The notes below the pieces were generated by a model. The model made no database searches. It was not told where the DNA came from and was given only the letters and a program-made list of their open reading frames with translations. 64,000 nucleotides of DNA from assembly GCA_037444575.1 (NCBI GenBank), contig JBBIME010000004.1, positions 124,001-188,000 on the forward strand, in the 5' to 3' direction. Origin of the DNA: Bacteriovorax sp037444575 (lineage in GTDB: Bacteria > Bdellovibrionota > Bacteriovoracia > Bacteriovoracales > Bacteriovoracaceae). The translations under genes and the position numbers were made by a program. This document shows, piece after piece, positions 25,666 through 35,519 of this stretch; the stretch's first letter is position 1, and each line of letters opens with the position of its first letter.

Positions 25666-26871
25666 CTATCTGTGGTCCAATTCTACGATATAAGCTAAGG
25701 CCATCTTAGCAAACTTCAATGCATGAGACGCATTGTTGTGAGACATAGTTAATGTATCATTTGCTGTATGGATCTTATGGTTCATAGTATTCATTGTCGC
25801 TTCAAAAGGCATAGAAGCCGGATATCCTTGAGTATGCCATGAAGCATGGTCAGAGCATCCATATCCACATTGATCGAATCCCCAGTTAATTTCTGGAATA
25901 TAGTGGTCAATGATTGATCCAACAAATTTGTTTTGCTCTTCGTTTGTGTAATCTGTCATTAGCACGATATCTAGACTGTCGCTACCTTTGAAGTTAGTCA
26001 TATCAAGTTGCATAACTCCAACAACGTTAGCATTTTTACCTCTGAAGTCTCTTGCAATTTCTTTTGATCCAAGAAGACCAACTTCCTCAGCAGCGTATGC
26101 CATAAACTTCAATGTTTTTTGAGGTTGGTAAGAGTTATCAACTAAAGTGCGAACAACTTCTGTGATTGTAGAAATCCCAGAAGCGTTATCATCTGAACCA
26201 GGAGCGCGAGCCGAAGCTCCTCCCATAAAACCATTGATTGAATCTTGGTGACCACCTAGAACGATTGTCTCATCTGATTTTCCTTTAATTGTAAGGATAA
26301 TAGAAGGCTGATCCCAGCTAGCATGGTTGAAATATTCAACTGTCGCATCAGAACGATTTTTTACAAGATTTGTCCAAGTGTCTTTAATCCACGCAGCAGA
26401 TTTTTTTCCATAAGCGCCTTTGTAGTAACGGTTTTGAAAAGTTGAAAGCTGAGTAATTGTAGATAAAATATTTTCTTCTTTAAGTTGATCGATCATTGGC
26501 TTAACTAAGTTGTCTTGATCGATTTTATAAGCAACAAATGAATTATTTTTCGCAAAAAATTGATTGTCGAAAGAATTAAGAAGGCTTTGAGCTTCATCAG
26601 CATTGTCGTGAAGCATGAACCCACCACAACGCTTAAAATCTTTGTGCATAAGCATTGAAAGCCATGGAAGAGCAGATTCATCGATTTTTAAAACGCTGAT
26701 TCCATCTACAGTTTGTACTTCCTGAACTCTTTGTCCGAATTTTTTTTCTGTGAATTTAAGAGCGTCTGCATCGATAGAAATAAATACTTTCTTATCTTCG
26801 ACTGCGTTTACTGAAAATGCTGACAATAAAAGTAGTCCAGCAAAAAGAGAGTTTAGTTTTTTCATTTTCAT
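25666..26871 (-). CDS. Exported M28 zinc aminopeptidase
   Basis: Secreted leucyl-aminopeptidase-like enzyme of 401 residues. The start at 26871 follows AGGAAACGAG and gives a clean signal peptide (KKLNSLFAGLLLLSAFSVNA); the longer frame from 26901 would add ten unlikely residues. Di-zinc site motifs of the M28E group are visible: VLGGHQDSING near 205, ARAPGSDDNASGISTI, the catalytic Glu pair in AAEEVGLLGS, LDMTNFKG, and SDHASWHTQGYPA with the final His. Similar to the Vibrio/Aeromonas proteolytica aminopeptidase. A propeptide-like N-terminal segment (about 22-110) precedes the catalytic domain. Likely digests peptides outside the cell, feeding Opp uptake. Confidence 0.9.
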   Translation of the reverse strand: MKMKKLNSLFAGLLLLSAFSVNAVEDKKVFISIDADALKFTEKKFGQRVQEVQTVDGISVLKIDESALPWLSMLMHKDFKRCGGFMLHDNADEAQSLLNSFDNQFFAKNNSFVAYKIDQDNLVKPMIDQLKEENILSTITQLSTFQNRYYKGAYGKKSAAWIKDTWTNLVKNRSDATVEYFNHASWDQPSIILTIKGKSDETIVLGGHQDSINGFMGGASARAPGSDDNASGISTITEVVRTLVDNSYQPQKTLKFMAYAAEEVGLLGSKEIARDFRGKNANVVGVMQLDMTNFKGSDSLDIVLMTDYTNEEQNKFVGSIIDHYIPEINWGFDQCGYGCSDHASWHTQGYPASMPFEATMNTMNHKIHTANDTLTMSHNNASHALKFAKMALAYIVELDHR

Positions 26872-27023
26872 AATCTCGTTTCCTATTTTAGGTATAATCA
26901 TCCTTGATTACTAAAATTGTAGGAATTATTTATAATTTGTCTAACTTTCAATTCTTTTCTATTCTTACTTCTCAATGTAATTTCTTACCTGTAATGGAAC
27001 TATTTATTGAGGAGCTGACGCAA

Positions 27024-28010
27024 ATGATCTCAACATGGCTAACCCGAACTTTTGACATTAAATACCCCATCATCCTCGCTCCCATGTTTCTTGTTTCAAA
27101 CACTCAAATGTTAATTGAAGCTCATAAAAACGGAATCATAGGCTGCATCCCGGCCCTCAATTACCGAACTCCAGAGGAGCTAGAAGCTGCAATGATAGAG
27201 CTTAAAGAAAAATGTGCTGGAAAATTTGGGGTGAACCTTATCGTAAATAAGTCAAATGTTCACCTAAAAGATCAGCTTAGAGTGCTTGAAAAAAATCCTC
27301 CTGCGTTTGTCATTACGTCTCTGGGATCTCCGGAGGAAACAGTTAAGCTGCTGAAACCAAAAGGGGTTAAGATCTTTTGCGATGTCGTCGATCTCGAATA
27401 TGCTCAAAAGGTTGAGTCCCTTGGGGCCGATGCCGTAATTGCTGTGAACTCAGGTGCTGGTGGACATGCTGGAAACATTGCAGCTTCGATCCTAGTTCCA
27501 ATGCTTCGAGAGCATTGTAAAATTCCTGTCATCTCTGCTGGCGGAGTTGGAACTGGAGCAGGTCTTCTTTCAGTGCTTGCTTTAGGGGCCGAAGGTGTTT
27601 CTGTTGGCTCGCCATTTATTGCGACGACTGAATCAAAAGTTTCAGAAGACTATAAAAAAGCGATTGTTGATTACGGAGCTGAGGACATTGTTATGTCGAG
27701 TAAGATTTCCGGTTCTCCATGCGCAGTCATTCAAACTCCCTATGTAAAAAAAATTGGAGTTGATCAAAACTTTATCGAGTCTTTTTTAAGTCAAAATAAA
27801 ACTGCAAAAAAATACGTTAAGATGCTCACCTACTACAAGGGGATGAAGGCCGTTGAGAAAGCAGCCTTTGCAGCAACCTATAAAACTGTTTGGGTTGCAG
27901 GCCCTTCAATTGAATTCGTTCACAAAATCGAGCCAATGAAAAATATCATTGAGAGAATTATCAGTGAATACCAAGTTGCTTTGGACGACCTAGTTAAAAG
28001 AAATCAATAG
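27024..28010 (+). CDS. Nitronate monooxygenase-like FMN enzyme
   Basis: TIM-barrel flavoprotein of 328 residues of the nitronate monooxygenase (2-nitropropane dioxygenase) family. The start at 27024 has GAGGAG nine bases upstream; the extra 40 residues of the longer frame do not look like protein of this family. Features: KYPIILAPMFLVSN near the N-terminus, AVNSGAGGHAGN (the FMN/catalytic His loop) near 148, and IPVISAGGVGTGAG plus GAEGVSVGSPFIA for phosphate binding. Nitronate detoxification is the family's known role, but many members are of unknown function. Confidence 0.85.
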   Translation: MISTWLTRTFDIKYPIILAPMFLVSNTQMLIEAHKNGIIGCIPALNYRTPEELEAAMIELKEKCAGKFGVNLIVNKSNVHLKDQLRVLEKNPPAFVITSLGSPEETVKLLKPKGVKIFCDVVDLEYAQKVESLGADAVIAVNSGAGGHAGNIAASILVPMLREHCKIPVISAGGVGTGAGLLSVLALGAEGVSVGSPFIATTESKVSEDYKKAIVDYGAEDIVMSSKISGSPCAVIQTPYVKKIGVDQNFIESFLSQNKTAKKYVKMLTYYKGMKAVEKAAFAATYKTVWVAGPSIEFVHKIEPMKNIIERIISEYQVALDDLVKRNQ

Positions 28011-28175
28011 TCTTAGATTATTCCAGAGCTTGTCCCTCTAGTGCCTAGTATTTCTGCTGGTGGTGTTGTGGCACCAGTGGGAAATAAACTCTCTACCTAT
28101 GAGATTTTTGAATTTAATCCCAAATCTATTTATACTAATAGAAGGAGCTGGCACAAAGAACGCCAGAAAGAGAGT

Positions 28176-28865
28176 ATGAGATTTTTCTTGTTACTCACTC
28201 AGATCACCTTCTTTTTCTTTCTCAATGTGGGGGCGACAACTCCTATTATCAAAAAAAGCGGTTTGCAAAATAGCGAAATAAAATTTCTCGATTTAAAACT
28301 CAAAAAAGATTTGAGTGATAAAATTCTATCTCCTCAAAAAAAATACACTCTCGCTATTTTAGCTGCAAGAGAATTGAAACAACTCAATCACCATGAGAAG
28401 GCCCTGGAATATTACAAGATCGCTAAGGACATAAAGGTTGATGAAAATAAAACTGAAATTCTTTTAGCACTCTCTAAAAAACAACCTCAGAACTCTTCTG
28501 TATTTTTCTACGAAGTCAATTTAAAGGCTTTGCTAAAAAATAAATCCTACGAACGCGCTCTTTTAAGTATGGACCCTGATAAATTAAATGATCCTGAAAA
28601 CTCTCACTACAGAATAGTCTATGATCTTCTTAATGTGAGAGTGAAAAGAAGAGCGGTAAAAAAACTTTATTGCTATGATGATTTTCAAAAGGACCCTGAG
28701 GATTATAAATATTCTAATTTGCTCTGTGAACTATTAGTCGATTATCTGCGGGAGGGAAAAATTGAAAATAGTCATATCAAATTTGTGGAAGAGTACTTTT
28801 TTAAACATGATTTAAAAGAGAGATATCTTTTTCAAGTAGCTAAAGAAATCAAAACTTCACTTTAG
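28176..28865 (+). CDS. Exported helical-repeat protein of unknown function
   Basis: Protein of 229 residues from the chosen ATG at 28176, which has AGAAAGAGAG upstream and yields a signal peptide (MRFFLLLTQITFFFFLNVGA). The longer frame from a GTG at 28041 adds 45 residues without character. The mature part contains a TPR-like pair (YTLAILAARELKQLNHHEKA, EYYKIAKDI) and two cysteines. No family recognised. It ends converging on, and overlapping by four bases, the transglutaminase-like gene. Confidence 0.5.
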   Translation: MRFFLLLTQITFFFFLNVGATTPIIKKSGLQNSEIKFLDLKLKKDLSDKILSPQKKYTLAILAARELKQLNHHEKALEYYKIAKDIKVDENKTEILLALSKKQPQNSSVFFYEVNLKALLKNKSYERALLSMDPDKLNDPENSHYRIVYDLLNVRVKRRAVKKLYCYDDFQKDPEDYKYSNLLCELLVDYLREGKIENSHIKFVEEYFFKHDLKERYLFQVAKEIKTSL

Positions 28866-30871
28866 AATTTTACATCCCCTTTTCCCATTACGCTATTAGA
28901 GTTATTGTCAAAATTGTGTTCATATTCAATCGAAAATATTATCCCTTGATCCGTTTCTTTTTGGGCGCCGACAGAAGCTCTATGCTCTCCTCCTGGCAAA
29001 AATGTTGGCACATCTTTTTTTAGCGGAGTGGCCACACTGGCCGTGTATCGAGCTTTATTCTTTTCATCTTCTAAGGCCGCTTTTACAACTAAGCTCGAAC
29101 CATAATTTTTCATGACAATGGCAGTATCAATCAATGCTTTAGTGTCATCTGAAATTTCATGTGTCACGCCTGTCTGGACAACAACACTATCTCTTACTGC
29201 AACCGTTTTATCGCCTCTAGCAACATGATTCCAATCTGGATAGAAAGTGGCATAAATTTTATTATCAATTTTGTCTTTTTTATCGCTTGAGACAAACGTA
29301 TTTTTTACACCAAGAGATAAATCTGCTGTTCCATCCATTTCATTTTTAGCTTCAACACTTCTGTTGGATGAAAGACTTGTCTCTTTACTGTCGTAAATTA
29401 ATAGATCCCCGTTGGCCTTTGCAAAGGCTCTTGTTTGAACAGATCCAAGGTTCAATTTTGGGGAATTAAGTTCTGCACTACCGCGAGCGTAAAGATTTTG
29501 CTGATCAATATGAAGAAGACTTCTATTGCCTTCGATTTTAGAAAGAGAAACACCTCCTCCCAAAGTTAAATATTCGGAGGGAGAATTTTCTTTAAACAGC
29601 GCCACTCCATAAAGGTTTTCACCCGATGATGTTTTTCCAGTAAAAAGATTTCCGTCAATATATTTTGCGCTAAAGCCAACTTTAACAATACTGAAGTTCC
29701 TTTGATTAAAATCTCTGCCAATATCTCCGCCTGCAGAGTCTTTTAGCATCTGACCTAGCTCTGAGGAAACCATCGTTACAGGTTTCCCATTGCTATCATA
29801 GATATTAAAACCCAAGCCGTGATTAGGCATGGATGTATCTTGAGAAAGAGCTTCAGTTCCTGATCCTTTTTTGGCCACAGTTGTTTCATCGTAATTAAAT
29901 TTAATGATTTGTCCTGTTGCTGGATCTTCTGTAATCACAGTGGAATGACGACCGCTAAGATTTTTATAAGCAACAACATAATTGTGAGTAAATCCTAGTT
30001 CCTGCAGCATTTGCGTTTGAGCAAGAGCTATATCGCGACAAATTCCACCAGCTGTTCCATTTTTTAATGAATCCAAAAGTTGCTGAGTATCTACAAATGT
30101 TCCTCTAGCATCATTGCCTTGATTTAATCTTTCATAGTTATAATGATTTCCAAAATAGCCACCAAGTTTTGAAATGAGTTGGATTTTTTGATCTGTTGAT
30201 AATCCGTCTTTTGCTTCGGCCAGAGTTTTTTTCCAATCAGAGGATTTATTAATCAATTGTTGGAAAGTCATCTCCTTCATCAGAAAGCCACTTGGAAGAG
30301 TTGCTCCAAGATATGTCTGAGCGTAGTCATTTAAAAGTTTTTCTTTTTGTGAAAGAGTGAGTTTACTTAAGTCAACTCCAGGGTGGTCATTTAGATATTT
30401 CGCTTCCAATAATTGAATATTGTAAATATCTAATGCTTTAGTATTGCCACTAAAAAATAGCTTTCCCATGTAGTTGATATAGTCATCACTCATGAATCGC
30501 CCAAGGGCGTTTTGTTCGTACTTTTTATCACTAGTGAAGACCACTGCTTCAAGTTTGAAGGCACGATTATCAACTCGTCTCTCCAGGTCTGTTCTATTTT
30601 TTGTTTCGCCTTTATGATCACAATCTTTTTCAGCCTTACTCGCGACAAGATGAATTCTCATTGAATCATCAAGGGAGGCCAGGGCCTTCATCTGATCTGC
30701 TTGTTGTGTATTTAAATTAAATTCATGATCAGGCATCGGATGTCCGCCTGGAGTTTTTAAAACAACGTCGCGAACATCTTCAGATAAAAGATAAAGTCTA
30801 TCCAACTCATCTTGAGCTTTGATGCCACTTACGATTGAAAAAAAGAATAAAGCAAAAAATTGGAGCTTCAT
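28862..30871 (-). CDS. Exported transglutaminase-like protein with probable C-terminal beta-barrel
   Basis: Protein of 669 residues with signal MKLQFFALFFFSIVSGIKA. A papain-like transglutaminase core sits at about 270-320: Cys in GGICRDIALAQTQMLQELGF, His in GRHSTVITED, with a following Asp, giving a plausible Cys-His-Asp triad. Residues about 380-669 are rich in alternating polar/hydrophobic strands and end in GKGDVKF with a terminal Phe, typical of outer-membrane barrels. This would be a protease or cross-linking-like domain displayed by or tethered to an outer-membrane barrel. It is 48 bases downstream of the glycosidase gene. Confidence 0.6.
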   Translation of the reverse strand: MKLQFFALFFFSIVSGIKAQDELDRLYLLSEDVRDVVLKTPGGHPMPDHEFNLNTQQADQMKALASLDDSMRIHLVASKAEKDCDHKGETKNRTDLERRVDNRAFKLEAVVFTSDKKYEQNALGRFMSDDYINYMGKLFFSGNTKALDIYNIQLLEAKYLNDHPGVDLSKLTLSQKEKLLNDYAQTYLGATLPSGFLMKEMTFQQLINKSSDWKKTLAEAKDGLSTDQKIQLISKLGGYFGNHYNYERLNQGNDARGTFVDTQQLLDSLKNGTAGGICRDIALAQTQMLQELGFTHNYVVAYKNLSGRHSTVITEDPATGQIIKFNYDETTVAKKGSGTEALSQDTSMPNHGLGFNIYDSNGKPVTMVSSELGQMLKDSAGGDIGRDFNQRNFSIVKVGFSAKYIDGNLFTGKTSSGENLYGVALFKENSPSEYLTLGGGVSLSKIEGNRSLLHIDQQNLYARGSAELNSPKLNLGSVQTRAFAKANGDLLIYDSKETSLSSNRSVEAKNEMDGTADLSLGVKNTFVSSDKKDKIDNKIYATFYPDWNHVARGDKTVAVRDSVVVQTGVTHEISDDTKALIDTAIVMKNYGSSLVVKAALEDEKNKARYTASVATPLKKDVPTFLPGGEHRASVGAQKETDQGIIFSIEYEHNFDNNSNSVMGKGDVKF

Positions 30872-30919
30872 CTTTTGTTTATCGGTGAATATTTTTAATT
30901 TTTGAGGGAATCTGTTTTT

Positions 30920-32116
30920 TTAAAACTTGAGCAGAGTACTCTGTTTTAACATTTCAACTACAAAAGCGGCTCCCCAGCTAAAAGGGGCCTCTGATTGATA
31001 CAGCATGGACTTAAAAGGCTGATAATTGTTACTGTAATAAATCTCACCAACAGTGCCATCTCTTAAAATAAGCGAACTAAGATTATCCCGCAGACGTTTT
31101 GCTTCTTCAACGTCGCCATATTTCAAGGCGACAGTTGAACTGTAGGCCATTAGCCACGACCAGGAAAGGTTTCCATGATATTCAGAAAGACTGCCCATGC
31201 GTACATGAGGATTGATCCAGGACTTGGGATAGCTCGGCGTTGTGACAAAGCCCGGAACCTTATATCGATTCCATAAAGGATGCTCCCTTAAATGAAGGTA
31301 GAGTTCATCACTATTTGGCATAAGTTTCTTATCGAGTGCCCATAAAATGCCATCGAGAGAAATATAAGGATAATCTTTGATTGAAAAATACAGACCAGTA
31401 GTTTTATCAAAAAATGCCTGATGAATTTTAAACGTCAAAGCTTCTGTTTCAGTTTCGCTCAAATAATGGAAAGATTTCGAAACATCAAGATAAAGAAGAT
31501 TGGTAAAAAATGTTTTCCCTTTTCTTTTCGAACTGTCCTGCCAATCAGAGTAGGCTCCTTGAGAAATAAGTCCATCGTCAAAAAAATTTTCATAGTAATT
31601 ATAAATTTCTCTAAATGCTTTCTGATTTTTTTGCCACCAGTCTTCATCATGACTTGCTTGGTAATATTCATAGGATGCTTTGAGAACTAAAATATTGGCA
31701 TCTATCGTTGGGAATTTTTCAGTGGCCTTATAATAAGGCTTAATATTTTCTTTGATGTCATAATTGGCCTTAATGCCAAGGACTCTATTAACACTTGCCA
31801 ATGCCACTCGTTGCATAGGATTTATGGAATCAGCATAAATAGGAACTAATCCATCATCTCGTCGATTTGAGATGAGATAATTTAAATGATTTTTTACTAA
31901 AGAATATTTTTTTAAAGAAAGAAGCGCCGGCGTGGAAAAACAAAAATCCCTCGTCCAAAGACTCTTAAACTGATGAGCCCCTGCTGCTAAAAATTCGCCT
32001 CGCTTTAAATGAATAATATTTTTTTCAAGTGAAAGACGCGCAATATTTTCAACCTTAGGTGTTCCTGCTAATACATTCCCCATACTCACCAATATAAAAA
32101 AAATGACATATTTCAT
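30920..32116 (-). CDS. Exported six-hairpin glycosidase-like protein
   Basis: Protein of 398 residues with signal MKYVIFFILVSMGNVLA. It resembles (alpha/alpha)6-barrel glycosidases of the amylo-1,6-glucosidase/GH63/trehalase sort: SLWTRDFCFSTPALL near 52, DDGLVPIYADSINP near 88, AYSDWQDSSKRKGK near 190 with a possible catalytic Asp, and EAPFSWGAAFVVEML near the C-terminus with a possible catalytic Glu. Sugar specificity is unknown. Being exported, it would act on periplasmic or prey-derived glucans (inference). Confidence 0.65.
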   Translation of the reverse strand: MKYVIFFILVSMGNVLAGTPKVENIARLSLEKNIIHLKRGEFLAAGAHQFKSLWTRDFCFSTPALLSLKKYSLVKNHLNYLISNRRDDGLVPIYADSINPMQRVALASVNRVLGIKANYDIKENIKPYYKATEKFPTIDANILVLKASYEYYQASHDEDWWQKNQKAFREIYNYYENFFDDGLISQGAYSDWQDSSKRKGKTFFTNLLYLDVSKSFHYLSETETEALTFKIHQAFFDKTTGLYFSIKDYPYISLDGILWALDKKLMPNSDELYLHLREHPLWNRYKVPGFVTTPSYPKSWINPHVRMGSLSEYHGNLSWSWLMAYSSTVALKYGDVEEAKRLRDNLSSLILRDGTVGEIYYSNNYQPFKSMLYQSEAPFSWGAAFVVEMLKQSTLLKF

Positions 32117-32224
32117 TGAGCATCCTTAACACGAACTAAACCATATCTTAACCAAAATCTAAAGATGTTTAAATGCTTTTTAGGCTATAAGGAGCACAAG
32201 GATTTTTAACCAAAAGGAGATTCT

Positions 32225-32695
32225 ATGAAATCATTATTCGTATTAGTTGCGCTTGTAGCATTGCCTCTGATTGCAGTAGCAGGACCTGAAGATCGTCAAT
32301 TCGCAACCTGTTTTAAGGCCACAAGTGTAGTTCCGAACTCCCTTCAATCAACTGTTTGCCTTGATTCGGCTCAACTTACTAATGACAATTCTCATCTTGA
32401 ACTCAGTGGATATATTGATGGTTTACCTTCAAACTTAGAAGTTAAATCTCTGATCACTCTTTCAGAAAACAAGCATCAATTTATTGCTGAAGCAACTCTC
32501 ATCAACATTTGGGAAACTGGATGTGGATATGGTGAACTAGCTATCGTTAAAATTATCGGAATTTCTGAAAAAGGCACTCAATATGCAGAAATCAATCCTT
32601 CCAAATTAAATATTTCTATCGCTTACTCTTCAACAAATGATACTTGCCATTCTCGACCAATGTCTCAAACTTTTAACTATAAATCTCTAAGATAG
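32225..32695 (+). CDS. Small exported protein of unknown function
   Basis: Protein of 156 residues with a textbook signal peptide (MKSLFVLVALVALPLIAVA) and four cysteines (in ATCFK, TVCLD, TGCGYG and DTCHS) fit for two disulphides. The start follows AAAAGGAGA. No family recognised; the strand-rich pattern suggests a small beta-sandwich. A single-gene unit ended by the hairpin at 32705. Confidence 0.6.
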   Translation: MKSLFVLVALVALPLIAVAGPEDRQFATCFKATSVVPNSLQSTVCLDSAQLTNDNSHLELSGYIDGLPSNLEVKSLITLSENKHQFIAEATLINIWETGCGYGELAIVKIIGISEKGTQYAEINPSKLNISIAYSSTNDTCHSRPMSQTFNYKSLR

Positions 32696-32704
32696 CTATT
32701 ACAG

Positions 32705-32747
32705 AACGCTCCTATTGCTCAAATTCAATTGCAGCAACAGGAGCGTT
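32705..32747. terminator. Intrinsic terminator between convergent genes
   Basis: AACGCTCCT (32705-32713) pairs perfectly with AGGAGCGTT (32739-32747), and an inner stem TTGCT (32715-32719) pairs with AGCAA (32733-32737). It is followed by GTTTATTT on the plus strand. It lies between the small exported gene and the M3 peptidase gene and could serve both. Confidence 0.75.
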
Positions 32748-32753
32748 GTTTAT

Positions 32754-34787
32754 TTACTTCAACAATCCAGCTCTTCTTAATAATGCATCCGGATTAGGCT
32801 CTTTCCCTCTGAAAGCAACATATAAGTTCATTGGATGCTGACTTCCACCAAGAGAGAGAACATTGTCCTTAAACTTATTGGCCACTTCGCGATTGAAGAT
32901 ACCTTGCTCCTTAAAGAACTCAAACGCATCAGCATCTAAAACTTCGGCCCATTTATAAGAATAGTATCCTGCAGAGTATCCTCCAGCGAAGATATGTGAG
33001 AACGCATTTGATATACACGTTCCTTTTACAGTTGGAAGGAAATCCATTTTACTTGTGATTTTTGTTTCAAACTCTTCAATGTCATTAATACTTTCTGGAT
33101 TAGCAGAGTGCCAGCCCATATCCACAGAAGCAAAACTTAACTGGCGAAGTGTCGCTCTACCTTCAAGGAAAGAGGAAGAGTCCTTGAGTTTTTTAATAAG
33201 TTCAGCAGGAATTTTTTCTCCTGTTTGGTAGTGTTCAGCAAAAAGATCCAAGCATTCTTTTTCGTAGGCCCAATTTTCTAAAATTTGCGAAGGAAGTTCA
33301 ACAAAATCCCAGAAGACATTCGTACCAGAAAGAGACTCATAATGAGTGTTGGCAAGCATTCCGTGAAGAGCATGCCCAAATTCATGGAAAAGTGTTGTCA
33401 CTTCATCAAAACCTAAAAGAGAAGGTTTAGTTGGAGTTGGTTTTGTAAAATTACAAACGATAGCAATATGTGGTCTATGATTGATTCCATTTTCGATTTT
33501 TTGTCCTCTGAAACTTGTCATCCAAGCGCCATTTCTTTTTCCTGCTCTAGGATGAAAGTCGGCATAAAAAACAGCTACGTGTTTATTTTGTTCATCAAGA
33601 ACTTCATATGTCTTCACATCTGGGTGATAAACAGGGATGTCAGATCTAATTTTAAAAGAAAGACCGTAAAGTTTTTTAGCAACTTGAAAAACACCATCAA
33701 TGACTTTTTCTAATTTAAAATAAGGACGGAGAAGTTCATCGTTTACTTGGAACTTTTCATTTTTTAATTTTTCAGCGTAATAACCAGTATCCCATTTTTC
33801 TAGCGTTGAAATGCCATCAAGTTTTTTTGCATATTCTTTTAGCTCTTCAGTTTCCTTCATCGCTGCTGGTGTTGCGTGATTTACAATATTGTCGATAAAC
33901 GTCATAACTGTTTTAGGATTTGAGGCCATGCGCTCTTCTAAAACAAAATCAGCGTGACTTGCGTATCCTAAAAGGTTTGCTTTCTGGTGACGAAGTTTAG
34001 CAATGGACTTCACAATTTCACTATTATCAAGAGCATCGTGATGGAATGCTTTAGTAGCGTTTGCCATATACAATTTTTTTCTAAGCTCGCGATTGCTAGC
34101 GTAAGTTAAAAACGGAATAACGCTTGGGTATTGAAGAGTGAATGCCCATTTTCCTTCGTGACCTTTTTCTTTTGCCGTAAGAGCAGCGGCTTCAATAACG
34201 TCTTCAGGTAGTCCTTTTAAGTCTTCAGACTTTTCAATTAACATTAGAAAGTCATTTGTTTCTTTTAAAACGTTGTCGCCAAACTGTAATCCAAGAGTAG
34301 AGAGCTCTTTTGAAATTGCACGGTATGTTTCTTTATCTTTTTCAGATAATAAAGCTCCATTTCTTACAAAACTTTTGTAATTTTTTTCAAGAAGCATCAT
34401 CTGTTCAGCATTTAGAATAAACTTTTCTCTGTTATCCCAAACTTTTTTGATCTTAGAAAAAAGTACTTGATCCATACTAATGTCATTTCCATATTCAGTA
34501 AGAACAGGAGACATTTCTTTGGCGATTGCTTGGATGGCATCGTTAGTTTCAGCACTATGAAGATTGAAAAAAATATTTGAAATTAAATCTACTTCTGGTC
34601 CTGCATTTTCCAGGGCCTCAACAACATTTTTAAATGTTTCCTCTTCTTTATTGCTTTTAATTGCCTCGATATTTTTCTTGGCCATTTTAATGGCCTCTGT
34701 AATTGCAGGCATGAAATCCTGAGGCTTGATTTGATCAAACGGCACAGTTTCAAAAGGGGTTTTAAATTTTTCTAAAAGTACGTTCAT
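32754..34787 (-). CDS. M3 family oligopeptidase (Dcp/oligopeptidase A type)
   Basis: Cytoplasmic zinc oligopeptidase of 677 residues, the usual length of E. coli PrlC and Dcp. Catalytic motif TTLFHEFGHALHGML (HExxH) is near residue 469; the third zinc ligand lies in NVFWDFVELPSQILENW; the C-terminal GGSQHPMNLYVAFRGKEP is a family hallmark. No signal peptide. It cleaves short peptides, such as those imported by Opp. It is ten bases downstream of a small exported protein gene and at the end of a unit headed by a DtxR-type regulator. Oligopeptidase A versus dipeptidyl carboxypeptidase cannot be settled by eye. Confidence 0.92.
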   Translation of the reverse strand: MNVLLEKFKTPFETVPFDQIKPQDFMPAITEAIKMAKKNIEAIKSNKEEETFKNVVEALENAGPEVDLISNIFFNLHSAETNDAIQAIAKEMSPVLTEYGNDISMDQVLFSKIKKVWDNREKFILNAEQMMLLEKNYKSFVRNGALLSEKDKETYRAISKELSTLGLQFGDNVLKETNDFLMLIEKSEDLKGLPEDVIEAAALTAKEKGHEGKWAFTLQYPSVIPFLTYASNRELRKKLYMANATKAFHHDALDNSEIVKSIAKLRHQKANLLGYASHADFVLEERMASNPKTVMTFIDNIVNHATPAAMKETEELKEYAKKLDGISTLEKWDTGYYAEKLKNEKFQVNDELLRPYFKLEKVIDGVFQVAKKLYGLSFKIRSDIPVYHPDVKTYEVLDEQNKHVAVFYADFHPRAGKRNGAWMTSFRGQKIENGINHRPHIAIVCNFTKPTPTKPSLLGFDEVTTLFHEFGHALHGMLANTHYESLSGTNVFWDFVELPSQILENWAYEKECLDLFAEHYQTGEKIPAELIKKLKDSSSFLEGRATLRQLSFASVDMGWHSANPESINDIEEFETKITSKMDFLPTVKGTCISNAFSHIFAGGYSAGYYSYKWAEVLDADAFEFFKEQGIFNREVANKFKDNVLSLGGSQHPMNLYVAFRGKEPNPDALLRRAGLLK

Positions 34788-34796
34788 GGAACTCTC

Positions 34797-35519
34797 CTAT
34801 TTAAATTGCAATTCATAGATTGTTTCAGTTTTACCAACGGTATTGCTTATTTCCGTTTGAGGAATACCCATTGTTTTATTTTTGTCATCAAGCTCTTTTA
34901 TGACCGAAGCAATGTTTAACCACTCACCTTTTTTTAAACTCGCTTCTGTGCTTACGCTTGCTTTATTTTTATCAACGTAAGAAAAAATCAAATTGGCATT
35001 TTCATTCCCAATCAAGCGACAGGTCACTTTCAACTTCTCTGTTCCTGCTTCAATTTCTCCGGGAATGCCTTCCCCTAAAAGAAGCTCCATCGAGCTCACA
35101 CTTGATCCACTACTTTCAGTTTTACTTAGGACATTCCTTTCGCCGATCTTTATAGTGTTTGCTTCTTGCTGCTTTTTAATCGTCGTTTTTAAATCAAGCC
35201 TACAGCTAGAGTTCTCTTTAAAATCGCGTTTAAGATTGTATCGTTTTGCTAAGAATTTCTCAAATAGATTTCCTCTATCTGATGAAGCCGTGATGTCGAT
35301 GCAGTTATCTTCATCCCTTAAATTTACAACATCTGTGGGCAAAAGAAGAAACCCCAAAGACTTTTTAACTTCATTTAAATTAACTGAACTTTGAAAGCAG
35401 TAAGAATTAAGATCGGTCCCTGCGTTGGCACCAAGGCATCTCAAGCAAAGAACAATAAAAAAAAAGAAATTACTTGCTCTGTAAATGGCTATCACCTTTT
35501 TGCTGATGAATGAAATCAT
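34797..35519 (-). CDS. Exported protein of unknown function
   Basis: Protein of 240 residues if started at the ATG at 35519; a GTG at 35492 with AAAAGG upstream is an equally good start. Both give a hydrophobic signal (NFFFFIVLCLRCLGANA). The mature part has cysteines in SYCFQ, DNCID, SSCRLD and VTCRL. The gene overlaps the end of the DtxR-type gene by 23-50 bases and precedes the M3 peptidase gene by nine, so the three probably form one unit. No family recognised. Confidence 0.5.
   Translation of the reverse strand: MISFISKKVIAIYRASNFFFFIVLCLRCLGANAGTDLNSYCFQSSVNLNEVKKSLGFLLLPTDVVNLRDEDNCIDITASSDRGNLFEKFLAKRYNLKRDFKENSSCRLDLKTTIKKQQEANTIKIGERNVLSKTESSGSSVSSMELLLGEGIPGEIEAGTEKLKVTCRLIGNENANLIFSYVDKNKASVSTEASLKKGEWLNIASVIKELDDKNKTMGIPQTEISNTVGKTETIYELQFK

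Noticed and set aside
28064..28086. CTGGTG/CACCAG hairpin after the nitronate monooxygenase gene
   Set aside because: No T run follows it and it is short, so it does not qualify as a terminator.
28017..28175. Frame upstream of the 28176 gene reads PSISAGGVVAPVGN, echoing the ISAGGVGTGAG loop of the adjacent nitronate monooxygenase
   Set aside because: Only a short motif-like similarity; no further match on either side, and a better start with signal peptide exists at 28176. Treated as chance or an untraceable remnant.
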